The notes below the pieces were generated by a model. It was not told the DNA's origin. It made no database searches and saw only the letters and a program-made list of their open reading frames with translations. Source: Globodera rostochiensis (lineage: Eukaryota > Nematoda > Chromadorea > Rhabditida > Heteroderidae). Taken from it: a DNA stretch of 64,000 nt. The stretch lies in contig JAEVLN010000019.1 in NCBI GenBank assembly GCA_018350325.1, forward strand, positions 1,426,001-1,490,000. The letters are read 5' to 3'. A program made the translations under genes and the position numbers. This document shows, in pieces, positions 12,201-25,371 of the stretch. Every line of letters begins with the position of its first letter. Position 1 is the stretch's first letter.

Positions 12201-15200
12201 AGCCCAATTGGCCACCCGTCCCCGCATCCCCGGCCAAACTCTCCCCGAGCCCAATTGGCCACCCGTCCCCGCATCCCCAGCCAAACTCTCCCCGAGCCCA
12301 ATTGGCCACCCGTCCCCGCATCCCCAGCCAAACTCTCCCCGAGCCCAATTGGCCACCCGTCCCCGCATCCCCGGCCAAACTCTCCCCGAGCCCAATTGGC
12401 CACCCGTCCCCGCATCCCCAGCCAAACTCTCCCCGAGCCCAATTGGCCACCCGTCCCCGCATCCCCAGCCAAACTCTCCCCGAGCCCAATTGGCCACCCG
12501 TCCCCGCATCCCCGGCCAAACTCTCCCCGAGCCCAATTGGCCACCCGTCCCCGCATCCCCGGCCAAACTCTCCCCGAGCCCAATTGGCCACCCGTCCCCG
12601 CATCCCCGGCCAAACTCTCCCCGAGCCCAATTGGCCACCCGTCCCCGCATCCCCGGCCAAACTCTCCCCGAGCCCAATTGGCCACCCGTCCCCGCATCCC
12701 CGGCCAAACTCTCCCCGAGCCCAATTGGCCACCCGTCCCCGCATCCCCGGCCAAACTCTCCCCGAGCCCAATTGGCCACCCGTCCCCGCATCCCCGGCCA
12801 AACTCTCCCCGAGCCCAATTGGCCACCCGTCCCCCCCCCCCAAATCCGCTCATTCCGCATCACCAGCGGTTGATGTTTAATGCTCACCAACCACAAACCA
12901 TTTTTAGGCACATGGAGAAAAATAGTCATTAAATTAAAGGACGGAATCAATGGGACAGTAAAATTGGGAATTTTTGAAAGAAGTTTCATTTTCGTCTTGC
13001 AAAGCTTTGTTTTGGTTTTGGCTTTGTGTGGACAGCGAATGCGCTTTTTGAGCCCATCAATGGATTGGATTGGATGTGCACCGATCGATCGATTCCGACC
13101 GAATTGATATGTCCCCCCCCCCACGCAATTCCTGTCCTCGGAGAAGGGATCTGTCCATTTCGCACATAAAAGTGGGGGCTTTGGACTTTTGGATGAGTCA
13201 GACGACTGACAACCGAACATAACATTGGGAATGAATATAAATCGCCGTGTACTCCCCGCATAATTGAAGAGGAATTTGCTTGGGTTGGAGGGGGGGGGGG
13301 GGGGGGCAGAACGGAAAAAAGTTAGAATTTTGTGATTTTAGGGGGTTAAAAGAAAGAAAACATTGGTGGATGAGGAAGCATTTGAGAAAATAGAGCATAG
13401 GGAGGCAGCTGATTTGTGTGAGGGCATTCATTTCTCATTTCTCGGCAGGCAAACCCCCCCCCCTAATGACCCCCCCCCCCTAATGACCCCCCCCCCTAAT
13501 GACTCCTCCCTAATGACTCTACCAAAATAAGGAATTCAAAAGGAATTCAATTCCAAATGGCACCAACGGCGTCGTCGGAGACGTTTAAATGTATGAATAA
13601 TTCAATTCGATTGGCTAAATCACACTGGGTGATTAATTTTAAAAATGAGTCAAATTAAATAAAGAAAATTACGCGGGAGCGCAAAACAAATGCCTCAAAG
13701 GGTTTAATTTTATTTTAACGCTTCCCCCCATTGGTGCTTTGTTGTAAGCCGATTGCCTCCCCCCCCCCCCCCCGGTAAAAGTGACGGAACGGACGACGGA
13801 TGAATCATTTTGGAAATATAACACAAATAAATGACTGCTGGCTGGCTGATCACTCACTCGTCCACCCCCCCCCCCCCATCGATCACTTCCATCCCCCCCA
13901 TCCCCCCGACCGGAGAGATTTAAATCCAATTTCCGTCTCCTATTCTATTCAATTCGTCAGCCATACTTTCGCATGCGCAACCAACGTGTCAATGTTTCCA
14001 CATTTTTAGGGCCTTTTCCCGAAAAACTAACGAACGAATGAACGAACAAACGAATGAATGAATGGGTTGAATATGGAAACTTTGCGTGAATGAACGGTTG
14101 GGAAGGTTGGGGAGGGGGGGGGGGGCTTTTTTAAGGGGGGGGGGGCACTAATTTGACGGACTGAAGGGACCGCGGGAATGTGCAACAACAACAACGCGGA
14201 AAATGGACAAAAGGCTGGTCTGAACAAACAGAAGGTTGGGAAGATCCGTCTCGCCTTTTTCTGCTTCTTCTGTTGCTGTTATGAGATGGATGGGCCCATT
14301 ATAAAATAGAAATAATAATCGGGGGGGGGGGAAGCGGGGATGTGAATGGAAAGTCGGGGAGTACAAAGTGAAGACGCGGTGAAACCAAATTCCATCAAAT
14401 GTTTTAAAATGGTTGGAATCTAATCAATAAAAATAACACTTTGGCTACGGTGGCGCTGCGAATTCCAATGGTTACGGTAAATGGCCAAGAGCTCTCTCAG
14501 GCACTATTTAATCAGAAATTAATCCCCAAATCGAAATTAACAAAATTTTGCATATTTTGGCAAAATATTTATGGTAAGAAGAGGGCTAAAAAGTACGAAT
14601 TACGATGCAAATGGCTGCCCCTTCAAATCGCGAATATTTGCGGGGTTTGCTATCGGCGGGGGAATTTGCATTTTGATCGGGGGATTTGATGGACGGAAAG
14701 GATTAGAAAAGACCACCCCCGGGGGGTAGGGGATAAAACCGTCACAAAATCCTTACAAATTGCGAGAGCCCTCTCTCTCCTCAAGAGGAAAGGGGACTCA
14801 TTTCTCTCGGGAGGGGAGGGGGTGAGACTCAACAGAAAAGTAAAAAAAAGCTATCGGAGATGGGTTTTTGGGTTTAGGGAATGTTAGGGCAAATGAATGA
14901 AATGGAAACAAATTGCCTGGGGGGAGGGGACAAAAGGGCATTTGCCGAAAGGTCAAATAAATAATGCCAGAAATCAATTGGCGGAATTCAGTTTAGAATG
15001 GGGTAAAAAGAAGCTGTAAGCAAACAATAAATAAATATTCCAGAAGTTAGAAGCCGGGAAAAGCGGGAGAAATTAAAATTTATGAATTCTTCGGCTTCTA
15101 CCTCTTCCGATGATCCAATGGCAATTTGTGCCGCCGGGACGCGCGTCGGGTCGGCGACAGCCGCGTCATTTGCGGGCAGTGCAATTTGGCGGGGGGAGCC

Positions 15201-15875
15201 GCTCACTTCGGCCAGCGGAAATTCCGCCGCCTCCTTCCCAATTCAAAACAACCAAATTTAGGCTTAGGCTTAGGGCCAAAATTTCGAGTTAAGCTAAACA
15301 GAGGGCAACAAAAGCTTTATCGAGTAAACGCTAACAAAACTTTTACTTTACTTTTAAAGTTTCAGCCCACCTCTCCTCCATAATGTTGGCCTTCGTTTTC
15401 GAGCTCCTCCGGCCTTCTGGCAAAGTACGCGAACATTGGCACGTTGTGCTCTTTGTACCTAAAAAGGACCTAAAATTGAAAATTCAAAGTTTTTTGCTAC
15501 CATTGGACGCTGTCCTCGTCGAGTACCAGAAGAGAACAACGAGTCGGGTCCGTCTTTATCCGGTGGACGACCTAACGACGAAAGATCGATTAGAGGAACA
15601 AACATTTCCAATCACCACCAACTTCCTTGTGGGAGAGACCCGCGACGGCTTCTGCGTTCACTGCAACAATGTGATCGCCTGGTCTGAGCCCGGAGACCTG
15701 AAATTTAAAAAATCATCAAATTTTCATTATAAATTACGTCTGCCGGACTGCCAATGTCGACGGCACCGACAAATTGGCCCCGTCCCCGTTCGGCGTGCAG
15801 ATTAAATCCGTATTCGCAGTCCCCACTCGGTTTCTCCACAACGCAAAGACGGGGCACCGGCATGGAGGCGTTCAT
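9227..15875 (-). CDS. nrfl-1: NHERF-type scaffold with two PDZ domains (NRFL-1-like)
   Basis: NHERF proteins use PDZ domains to hold membrane transporters and receptors at the apical cortex and bind ERM proteins through a C-terminal motif. On the - strand, exon 1 begins MNASMPVPRLCVVEKPSGD at 15875. PDZ1 is split over 15875-15738 (YGFNLHAERGRGQFVGAVD), 15697-15623 (GLRPGDHIVAVNAEAV), 15571-15501 (VVHRIKTDPTRCSLLVLDED) and 15458 downward (WYKEHNV). An acidic linker exon follows near 15230-15078. After a long intron, PDZ2 lies at about 11540-10870: PRLCTLIKPR, EFGFNLHAERGKGHFIGAVD, GLETGQRIVGVND, EIVQLIKRDPLKTVLLVASE. A likely tail exon at 9346-9227 reads DIFALSALEARQLMRGRKRD and ends at a GTCAGT donor. 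The two PDZs match each other and nematode NRFL-1. Exons between 10870 and 9346, and the true stop, are not resolved; assigning the tail exon to this gene is inference. Confidence 0.85.
11849..12832. repeat. 47-bp minisatellite, about 21 units, in an NHERF intron
   Basis: About 21 near-identical 47-bp units (CCCCGCATCCCCGGCCAAAC, then TCTCCCCGAGCCCAATTGGC, then CACCCGT), with a G/A variant in the CCGGCC/CCAGCC motif of some units. It lies between the PDZ1-linker and PDZ2 exons, so inside the NHERF-like transcription unit. Because 47 is not a multiple of three and the unit has no stop in any of six frames, long frames of 315-478 codons appear on both strands. These are artefacts. Confidence 0.96.
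13452..13515. repeat. Short C-run/TAATGAC repeat
   Basis: About four copies of a C tract followed by CTAATGAC, decaying toward the 3' side (CTCCCTAATGACTC). It is a small young array within the NHERF intron region, which also carries several G or C homopolymers. Confidence 0.7.
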
Positions 15876-17518
15876 TTGATTAAAGCAAGTTTAATTTATT
15901 TTACTAAAATATCATTGGGACAAATTCTGGTGTAAATCATACTTTTGATAGTTGTTCTAAATAGTTAGTTGCTTTTATATTCTGAATTTTCCGACTGGTT
16001 ACAGTAGTCGAATGATACGATAGGTTAAGTCAGAATGGGTGAACGGTATTTGAACTTGGCTCACTTAAAGCACATTTTCGGGTTCAATCGATTAGCGATA
16101 AGTCAAATTGTGACAAGCAAAAAGGTCAAACGGATTGTTTTGAGTTGGGTGGGTATTGAAATGGCCGATTGTATTGAGTGAGTGATTCGTTTGTCTCAAT
16201 GGAAGGACTTTCGCAATTTCGTAAAGCGACGAAGGTAAGAAAATTTGAAATTTCAAAAACGCTTTAAGCCTTTGCCTGCGGATGTTTTTTTCACAATTAG
16301 CGCCCATTGGACGCAGTTTTTATGCTTAAAGCATTTCCTGATTTTTAATTGGTTACCATTCTTTTTTTCAAAGACATAGGCCATAATTGAGGAAGGTCCC
16401 ACCCCCCGTCGCCCCGGGGGCCTTCCGATAAGAGCAAAGGCAAATTGTCGGTGGATTTGATTTTGGGGAACACTTTTGGACCGACCAAAAGATGACACCG
16501 CCGGAGAGTTTTTGGGCGATAAGAAAGAGGGGGGGGGGGGAATTGTTGAGGGAAATGCATGGCGAAAATTCGGTTGGGAATTGGAATTGGAGAAGCGGAT
16601 AGTTTTGGATTGATGCAGCCGGGACAACGGACAACGGCTTGTGAAGGACGACCACCGAAGCCGCCCCCCCCCCTTCCCCCCCCCCACAAATTTAGGTAAA
16701 ATCAATTAATTGTTAATAAGAAGAACTTTTCCAAATTCATTTATTATTAAAATTAAATGGCTAACAATGGTTTTTGTTTGGTTTCACACAATGCAATGAT
16801 TCACTACATACAAATCCCCAACAATGAATGGTCTGTCCCGAGAAATGAGGAGGCCCCGGTGGATCGAAAAAAGATCAAAAAATAATTAGTGCATTAATAT
16901 GTCTTTAGAGACTTCTTTTGGCAGATTTGTTTAGCGTCTGATTATGTCGGAAAGATGAAGCCAAGTCGAGTAAATGAATGTTTGTGATCAAATCTAATCA
17001 ATCATCCACCGACCGATGGATTCCAAAGCATATAAAAACCGGTCGAGGATTGGTCTAATAAAAATATAAATGAACCAACAAAGATCGAACCCGGAGACAA
17101 TTTTGTTGCATGTTCAACGATTAATGAGGGGAAGAAATGAATTGATGTTTTTTTGTTAGAATATTTTGTGTCCCTCCCGTCTTTTATGTAAATTGAATTG
17201 CCAAATAAAATAATTCTGCTGAAATTGGGGGAATGCATTTCTCGGGGTGACAAATGTCCCGACGATTAGGCGATTATGCTCGCCAGTCTTCGCCGTCCGA
17301 TAGGCTGAATTTGGTGGGGCTTTTTTTATGGGGGGGGGGGGGGGGATTAAGCCTTTCCCCCCCCCCCTCCCCCCCCCCTTCAATCGTTTTCAATATAATC
17401 CGTCGTCGGTCTGTTCACGTCCCTTTCACCTCCCGCTGAAATTGTCAAAACATGCAATTTATTTGTCGGTATTTACACGAACGGCTGAGGTCAAAGAGAG
17501 AAGGCGAATTTAAATTCC
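15876..17518. other. Upstream region of the NHERF gene, no gene seen
   Basis: No convincing coding exon. The - strand frames at 16253-16705 are broken by G/C homopolymers and show no domain. G or C runs occur at 16530, 16670, 17330 and 17360. This may include the NHERF promoter and 5' UTR. Confidence 0.45.
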
Positions 17519-18460
17519 CGGGGGGGGGGGGATTTTGAACCTTTGGGGGGGGGGGATTTTGAACCTTTGGGGGGGGGGGGGGATTTTGAACCTTTGGGGG
17601 GGGGGGATTTTGAACCTTTGGGGGGGGGGGGATTTTGAACCTTTGGGGGGGGGGGGATTTTGAACCTTTGGGGGGGGGGGGGATTTTGAACCTTTGGGGG
17701 GGGGGGGATTTTGAACCTTTGGGGGGGGGGGGATTTTGAACCTTTGGGGGGGGGGGGATTTTGAACCTTTGGGGGGGGGGGATTTTGAACCTTTGGGGGG
17801 GGGGGGATTTTGAACCTTTGGGGGGGGGGGGGATTTTGAACCTTTGGGGGGGGGGGGATTTTGAACCTTTGGGGGGGGGGGATTTTGAACCTTTGGGGGG
17901 GGGGGATTTTGAACCTTTGGGGGGGGGGGATTTTGAACCTTTGGGGGGGGGGGATTTTGAACCTTTGGGGGGGGGGGATTTTGAACCTTTGGGGGGGGGG
18001 GGATTTTGAACCTTTGGGGGGGGGGATTTTGAACCTTTGGGGGGGGGGGGGATTTTGAACCTTTGGGGGGGGGGGATTTTGAACCTTTGGGGGGGGGGGA
18101 TTTTGAACCTTTGGGGGGGGGGGGGGATTTTGAACCTTTGGGGGGGGGGGGATTTTGAACCTTTGGGGGGGGGGATTTTGAACCTTTGGGGGGGGGGGAT
18201 TTTGAACCTTTGGGGGGGGGGGGATTTTGAACCTTTGGGGGGGGGGATTTTGAACCTTTGGGGGGGGGGGGATTTTGAACCTTTGGGGGGGGGGGATTTT
18301 GAACCTTTGGGGGGGGGGGGGATTTTGAACCTTTGGGGGGGGGGGGGGGATTTGAACCTTTGGGGGGGGGATTTTGAACCTTTGGGGGGGGGGGATTTTG
18401 AACCTTTGGGGGGGGGGGGATTTTGAACCTTTGGGGGGGGGGGGGGGGATTTTGAACCTT
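17519..18460. repeat. G-rich minisatellite, about 36-38 units of 24-29 bp
   Basis: A run of 9-16 G followed by ATTTTGAACCTTT is repeated across about 940 bp with an almost invariant 13-bp AT-containing core; only the G-run length varies. This is a strong G-quadruplex candidate on the + strand. It ends abruptly at CCTTTCGTTATG. It is not telomeric sequence, since the nematode telomere repeat is TTAGGC. The Gly/Leu/Trp frames across it are repeat products. Confidence 0.97.
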
Positions 18461-19036
18461 TCGTTATGAAAAAGAGTTTTTAAAAATATTTGAATTTAAT
18501 TATGTTTTAATGCTCTCCCAAAATGGTATGAAATTGCGCGAAGGTAATTAAGCGGGTCGGCATTTGCACGAGCCGCCGCAATTGTAGAAGAATGTCTTCA
18601 AAATTTGTCGTGAAACCGCTGAGTTGTGTTAAATGGCCTCAAAAATTTTACAAAAATTCATTTGGCGGTGATAGAGTGTCTAACATCACTCTGTCTGCTG
18701 CGTCATTAGAGTTTGTCTGTTAATTTGTTTAAATGATTTTGGCGTTATGATTTGCACAAATTAATTAATTTGGGTTTTCTTTTTTTCCGTTTATGCTCAA
18801 CCGTGAGCGCCCGAGTGTATCTTCCGCTTTTCGGACACTCAATTGATTGCTTATTCCTCAAGCAGTTCAGACTCAATCTCTTGTAGACCGCTTCAAATCT
18901 TTGAACCCATTTCCCCCTTGGAGTCGACTTAAAAAAATCGTCGTGCGTGTAAAGTGTTATTTATGCATTTTAGCTTTAAAAAAAGACATTCTCTTTATTC
19001 ATAAATATTCTAACAATCCAAAGACCGGAAATCATC
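18461..19036. other. Upstream region of the alpha-tubulin gene
   Basis: AT-rich sequence between the G-rich array and the tubulin start codon. It presumably holds the promoter and 5' UTR. No clear TATA box or other gene was recognised. Confidence 0.4.
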
Positions 19037-20763
<1,727 letters not shown>

Positions 20764-21452
20764 GTAAGAAATGGCGAAAAGAATATTAAATCGGATGTTT
20801 TTTTTTCTTTCTGGAGACTGCGGTATTTTAGAAATGTTTTTTTATAAATGATGTTTTCTGGTTGTCAGACCTCAAATGAATTTCCACTGCATTGTATATA
20901 AACAGTGAGGGTTGGAACGTAGGACCTCTTTTGTTTCATAAATGGTTAGGTTGGGGTAAATGGGACGACACCCAACTCGCTACTTCCAAGTTTCATATAA
21001 TATGGCCAGCAAAGCTGAAAATTTGACTCTTAAGCCATAACTTTTGAGAATTGTCCAATCGCTTAGCTTTTGCTTGTTGATAGCTTCTACTAAAGCTTTT
21101 GAACAATCAAGAATTTTATTTAGTTGACTGAAAAAATAGTGAGTTGCAATAGCGGGCGGGTTGGGTAAATACCGGGTAAAAGACGCAGTACTAATGTAAA
21201 GTATGAGGGCGTACAACCCGCTTAAATACAGCTTGACGCTGTAATTCTTTCTCACCCACAATAAGCGCAGCAAACGACTCCGACTCCTGCGCCGATCTTA
21301 TTTGTTAGCTGACGCTTTTATTCAAATAAAATAATCAGTGCCATTTTTGACGATTTATCCTTCGTTTGCTCTTTTTGCGTTGTGCCGCACATTCAAAATA
21401 TCTGCTGATGACTGCCATCCGAGGGCACTCTTTTCTTCTGGAGTCCATTTCG
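20764..21452. other. Spacer that may hide 5' exons of the CED-4-like gene
   Basis: No clear exon was found. The CED-4-like frame stays open upstream of its first Met to about 21425 (reading TLFFWSPFR), so at least one further exon is expected here. I could not recognise a CARD domain on the + strand. Confidence 0.4.
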
Positions 21453-23745
21453 AATGTCGTTGAACTCTGCCGAACAGAAGCACCTTCTCGGCATGGGCCG
21501 CGTGCCTTCCCTACGACGTCGGCACGTCCCGCGACGCCAAGTGTCCGACCAGCTTTTCCTTCGTCTCAAAAATGTTCTGACTGATTCTGGTTGGTCTCCT
21601 TGAAGTTCATTCGCTTTTACAAAGGCTTCTTCTTTTCTGCAGATTCGGGATGGCTTTTGGTCTGCGGGATGGTCGGAAGTGGGAAGTCCGAACTTGTGAC
21701 CGAACTTTTGTGGGAGAGGCCCGAACTGTGCTTCGTACTCGTCGACCGCGTCCTTTGGTAGTGCGAATTTCGTGTTTTTCTTTTAAAATTAAATCCCTAA
21801 GGGTCGCTGATCGACGTTTCCATTCGACAGAATTGGAACATTTGGCGACCGACACACTTTTGTTGGCCTCACTTTTGTGTGCGACGGATGTCTCTGAAAT
21901 TGCCAATGTGGGAAATAGTAAAACATAATTAACTTTTTAATTAGAATCATTTGGACAAAAATTAATTTGATTAATTGGCCCAAAACTCAAAAATTTTTCC
22001 TGACCGGATTTTTACATTTTTGTTAAGTGCGACGGCCTCGGACTTGTGGCCATCGCGCAGAGGCTGAATGATTTGCTGAACGACACTATCGTAAATATCC
22101 AATTTTTTCTGAAATTTTGGCTGATTTCTCTTAGGCCAAAACCCTTTTGGTGCTCGACGGAGTTCAAATGGTCGAAACGGTCCAATTCTTTGACAAAATC
22201 AAAGTAAAGTGAACCTTATTGAATTTCGAATGATTAGCCCAAATTAAGGGTCCAAAGTGTAAAATTTTGGCCACCAGCAGCAGCCGAACACTTTTCGAAT
22301 CGTTGGAAGGCCTTCAAACGTTTGCAATGCCATCCGACGGTTGCACCAATGAAGAGCTAACACACATGGCACGGAACTACGGCATCAAGGTGTTCTACAA
22401 CGAAGCCCTGACTTAAAGATTCAAAAAACCCGAATTTTCAGGAAACTTTTCTGTCCGAACGAATAAACTCCATTCTTTGTCGAACTGGCGGAAACTTCGC
22501 CCTTTTGGAGAAAATGTTCACGTTGGCCCGAGGCAGTTCAGAAATGTTCGCATTTTTTGGATTTTTAGCATTTACCCTCCCCCCCCCCCCGGCGCAGCTT
22601 CGACTCTCTTCTCGCCCAACTTCTGCACGGCCCGCTTAGCTCGGTCGGCTGTCACAGTGCCTATTACAATTTCAGCTTGGAAAAGTCACTTGAGCTATGC
22701 TTTGAGAGGGTCTAATTTATTATTTTCCGAAAATTCTCAAAACCCAAAAACTTCAGCTTGGACAGAGTCTTATCCGTTCCTTTGATTACTGCACGTTCAT
22801 TGAACCTTTTCAATGGACCTCTTTTGAGGTTTGAACTTTCAGTATTGAGATTTTTGCAAATCTTTCAGATTTATTTTCTCATTTGGCCCCTCGATGTGTG
22901 CGGTTCCGAATCGGAGGCCACCCTTCGCGCAACGGTCGGCGTCCAACTCGACACCCTCGAGGCATTTTTGTATTATTCGATTTGAACGGATCGCCGCTTC
23001 ACTTTCAGGCTAATTCCCTTCTCGACAAAAGTGCGGAGGGTGCCGACGACGATCCCAATAACTTTTCTGCTTTTCGGTTAATAATCGAATTATATAAAAA
23101 ATAGCATAAAATTTAAATTTAGGTATCGCCTTCAGCCGATGGTTCACAATTTTCTCCTGCACAGCCGCCCCAATTCAATGGCAACTTTCAATGTTATTGG
23201 CACAGATTTACAAATATCCGGATATATTCGCGCCCGTCCGCGGATTCCCTAATTGGGGTTGGCACCGGGGTCGGGGAATTACACGGGTTGTCGGGGACGG
23301 TACTGTCGGGTATTGGGTTACATCCCTGCTGGTAGGCTTGTTGCGGATTAATGTACATGTCCAATTCGTCTGACTCAGCATTTCTTTCTGACCGATGTTC
23401 ATCGTCTTTTGGTTTTAAATTCCATATCCATCCGTATCCGGATAGGATATATTCGCGTATACCCGTGACCACCTCTGGTTCAGACTGTTCAGAAGATGAT
23501 TTCTCTCAAATTGCGCAACCGCTCTTCTTCTTTGAGTGATCGAAGACAAATCACCGCCTATTTGACCAAAAATGAGCACAGTTTGGCCATCGTTCAGAAA
23601 CATTTGGACCAAAGGGTTCGAAAAACGTAGAATTTTGAAAAATTAAAAATTTAGATCTACCAAAGATGCATTGAAGATAAAAGTCGATCAGGCGTTTGGT
23701 CATTTGGTGGAATTAACTCTGCTGATGGAGGAGATCGAGGACTGA
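21453..23745 (+). CDS. ced-4: CED-4/Apaf-1-like NB-ARC ATPase (N-terminus not resolved)
   Basis: CED-4 and Apaf-1 oligomerise into the caspase-activating apoptosome. Read through its introns, the protein follows C. elegans CED-4 in order. A KHLLGMGRVPS segment precedes the nucleotide-binding core. The P-loop is GMVGSGKSE, followed by VLVDRVLW, Walker B TLLVLDGVQ, the sensor-like KILATSSS, the helical segment RTGGNFALLEKM, FIEPFQWTSFE, then WPLDVCGSESEA and a winged-helix-like segment YRLQPMVHNFLLHS. Exons: 21453-21589, 21643-21757, 21802-~21908, 22028-22090, 22135-22203, 22249-22389, 22442-~22547, 22598-22709, 22757-22828, 22869-22961, 23009 onward; terminal exons end LVELTLLMEEIED at 23745. 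The intron at 22962-23008 has a GC donor. The CARD domain was not found, and 23207-23495 is a repeat-like stretch I leave as intron. Confidence 0.8.
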
Positions 23746-24360
23746 TCAGATCGACGACAGAAATGATCGGGCGGTGGTTATGGAGAGCGATTGGACGGAA
23801 GGAGTGATCGATTGATCGAAAATGGAAATCGCTAAAAAGTGCTTGACGGAATTTAAATAATCGAATCAGTCAATCAGAAAGGTCCGTCCGATCAGATTAC
23901 ACACTCGAAACTTGGCTGCTTACAATACAAATACAACCAAATTTGGACGGGACTGATCGGCTGTAAATCCTTCGATGTTCAACAGAACGCGCTTTTTAAT
24001 TTTTTTTTTTCTTTTGGCAGTTTTTAAAGAAAAATCGGAGTAAACCAGGCCAAAACGTCTTCAGGCCAAGCGCAAAGTCGTCATTTGCGTTGGAGAGACT
24101 TCAGACAGTAGGGATTATATTGTTAGAACCAACTGACTCACCAATTGTTCCTTCCTGTTTGGCTTGTTTCCCTTATCCGACGATTGGTGCTGCGATATGT
24201 GTGGGGGGGGGGGGGGGAAGGGGAAGCCTGCCTCGCGGGAATGAGCCGATTCTGGTAAAAAGTGACCTCCTTTCTCGTTCTCGCTAATGCGATCAAAAGC
24301 GTCATTCTACTGATCTTCGAAGGGTCCTTTCTTCGCTGATTCCGTTTTCATCATAACCTC
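23746..24360. other. Intergenic, nothing recognised
   Basis: AT-rich spacer with a poly-G run near 24201. No coding exon was seen. Confidence 0.5.
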
Positions 24361-25153
24361 ATGGTCTGCCGTTTCCTGCTCGCCCTTCTCGTCCCTTTCC
24401 TCCTCCAATTTTCATGGGCACTTAAGCACGAGAGAGTGCCGGCCGGACTCCGACCCGCAAAGGCAGTGAATGAGCAACGGGCGGGGGGCGAGGTGAGAGA
24501 TTGGGGGATGTGGGTTAGGGTGCTCGAGGCAAATAAAAACAAACAATCAGAATAACTTTTCAGCACCAAAACGAGCCCATTACGTTTTCGACAACAATTC
24601 TTCAGCCGAATGATGCTAAAGTTTATTGTCTAAATTCTCTAAATGTTCAAGTACTTATAGAACAGCTCAAGGCCCCTCATTTTCCATAAAAATGTGAAAA
24701 CCGGGCGAAAGAATGACGGCGCATTCGGCATAGCATTTGTAAAAGCGGCGAAGACTGAATTTGTACATTTTTGAATTAAGGCAATTAATGCGACAGAAGG
24801 CACACCGACAAAAGCGAGGGTTACGGTAGGGGAAACGGTCAATCTTAGATTTGTTTTATATTTGAAGATTCCGCCCCCGGCCGGAAAGGACTTCGGCGTG
24901 AATACGATACTCCAAACAAATTTGGTGGATTCTCGAGGACGCGTGTTGAAAGGGGTCAAATTTTAAATCAAATTAAATTCTTTTTTATTTTTTAGGTAAG
25001 TGCCGTCCAACTTCCGGTGCCGGATATTCGCAATTCAAAAGACAGGCACAATAAAAGATTTTTAAAAAACTAAAAATCCGAATATTCAGCCGTGCCTCGG
25101 CGAGTCAAGTTGAGGCGGAAGAGAATGCGATTCCGATAAAATTCAGTGGATAA
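24361..25153 (+). CDS. Predicted secreted protein, family unknown
   Basis: The start MVCRFLLALLVPFLLQFSWA is a textbook signal peptide, with a basic residue, a hydrophobic core and a small-residue cleavage site near position 20. Exon 1 (24361 to about 24492, donor GAG|GTGAGA) joins in frame after a 71-bp intron to HQNEPITFSTTILQPNDAKV. Later + segments that look coding read NDGAFGIAF, then ATEGTPTKARVTVGETVNLR with VNTILQTNLVDSRGRVLKG, then VSAVQLPVPDIRNSKD, ending SQVEAEENAIPIKFSG and TAA. The alternating hydrophobic pattern suggests beta-strands in an extracellular domain. I recognise no family. In a plant parasite a secreted protein could be an effector, but nothing here shows that. The middle exon joins are tentative. 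Confidence 0.45.
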
Positions 25154-25371
25154 TAAAAACTAAAAATGAAATAAATTCTGCCGAAAATCGAAGTCCTGAA
25201 ATTATCGTTGCTGAAAATATTTTATCATTTTGATGGCAATTTGTGTCAAATAACTTTGTTATGTAAGAAGAAAGATCTTGACAAAAACATTTACGGGGCC
25301 AAAGGGAGGACAAAAATTATATGTTGAAATATTAGAGAATTTAAAATATTATTTTTTTGTGTAAAAAAAAC

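Noticed and set aside
11603..13220. Frames of 315-478 codons on both strands over the 47-bp array
   Set aside because: The unit is stop-free in all six frames and lies in an NHERF intron. Equal openness on both strands argues against coding.
17519..18460. G-rich array as an internal telomere or a CRISPR array
   Set aside because: The core ATTTTGAACCTTT is not the nematode telomere repeat, and there are no unique spacers. The same reasoning excludes CRISPR for the other arrays.
23207..23497. Segment with two TATCCGGATA...TATTCGCG motifs in the CED-4-like gene
   Set aside because: It may be an inserted repeat, but the two motifs are in the same orientation and no ends or duplication could be defined. 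I left it as intron.
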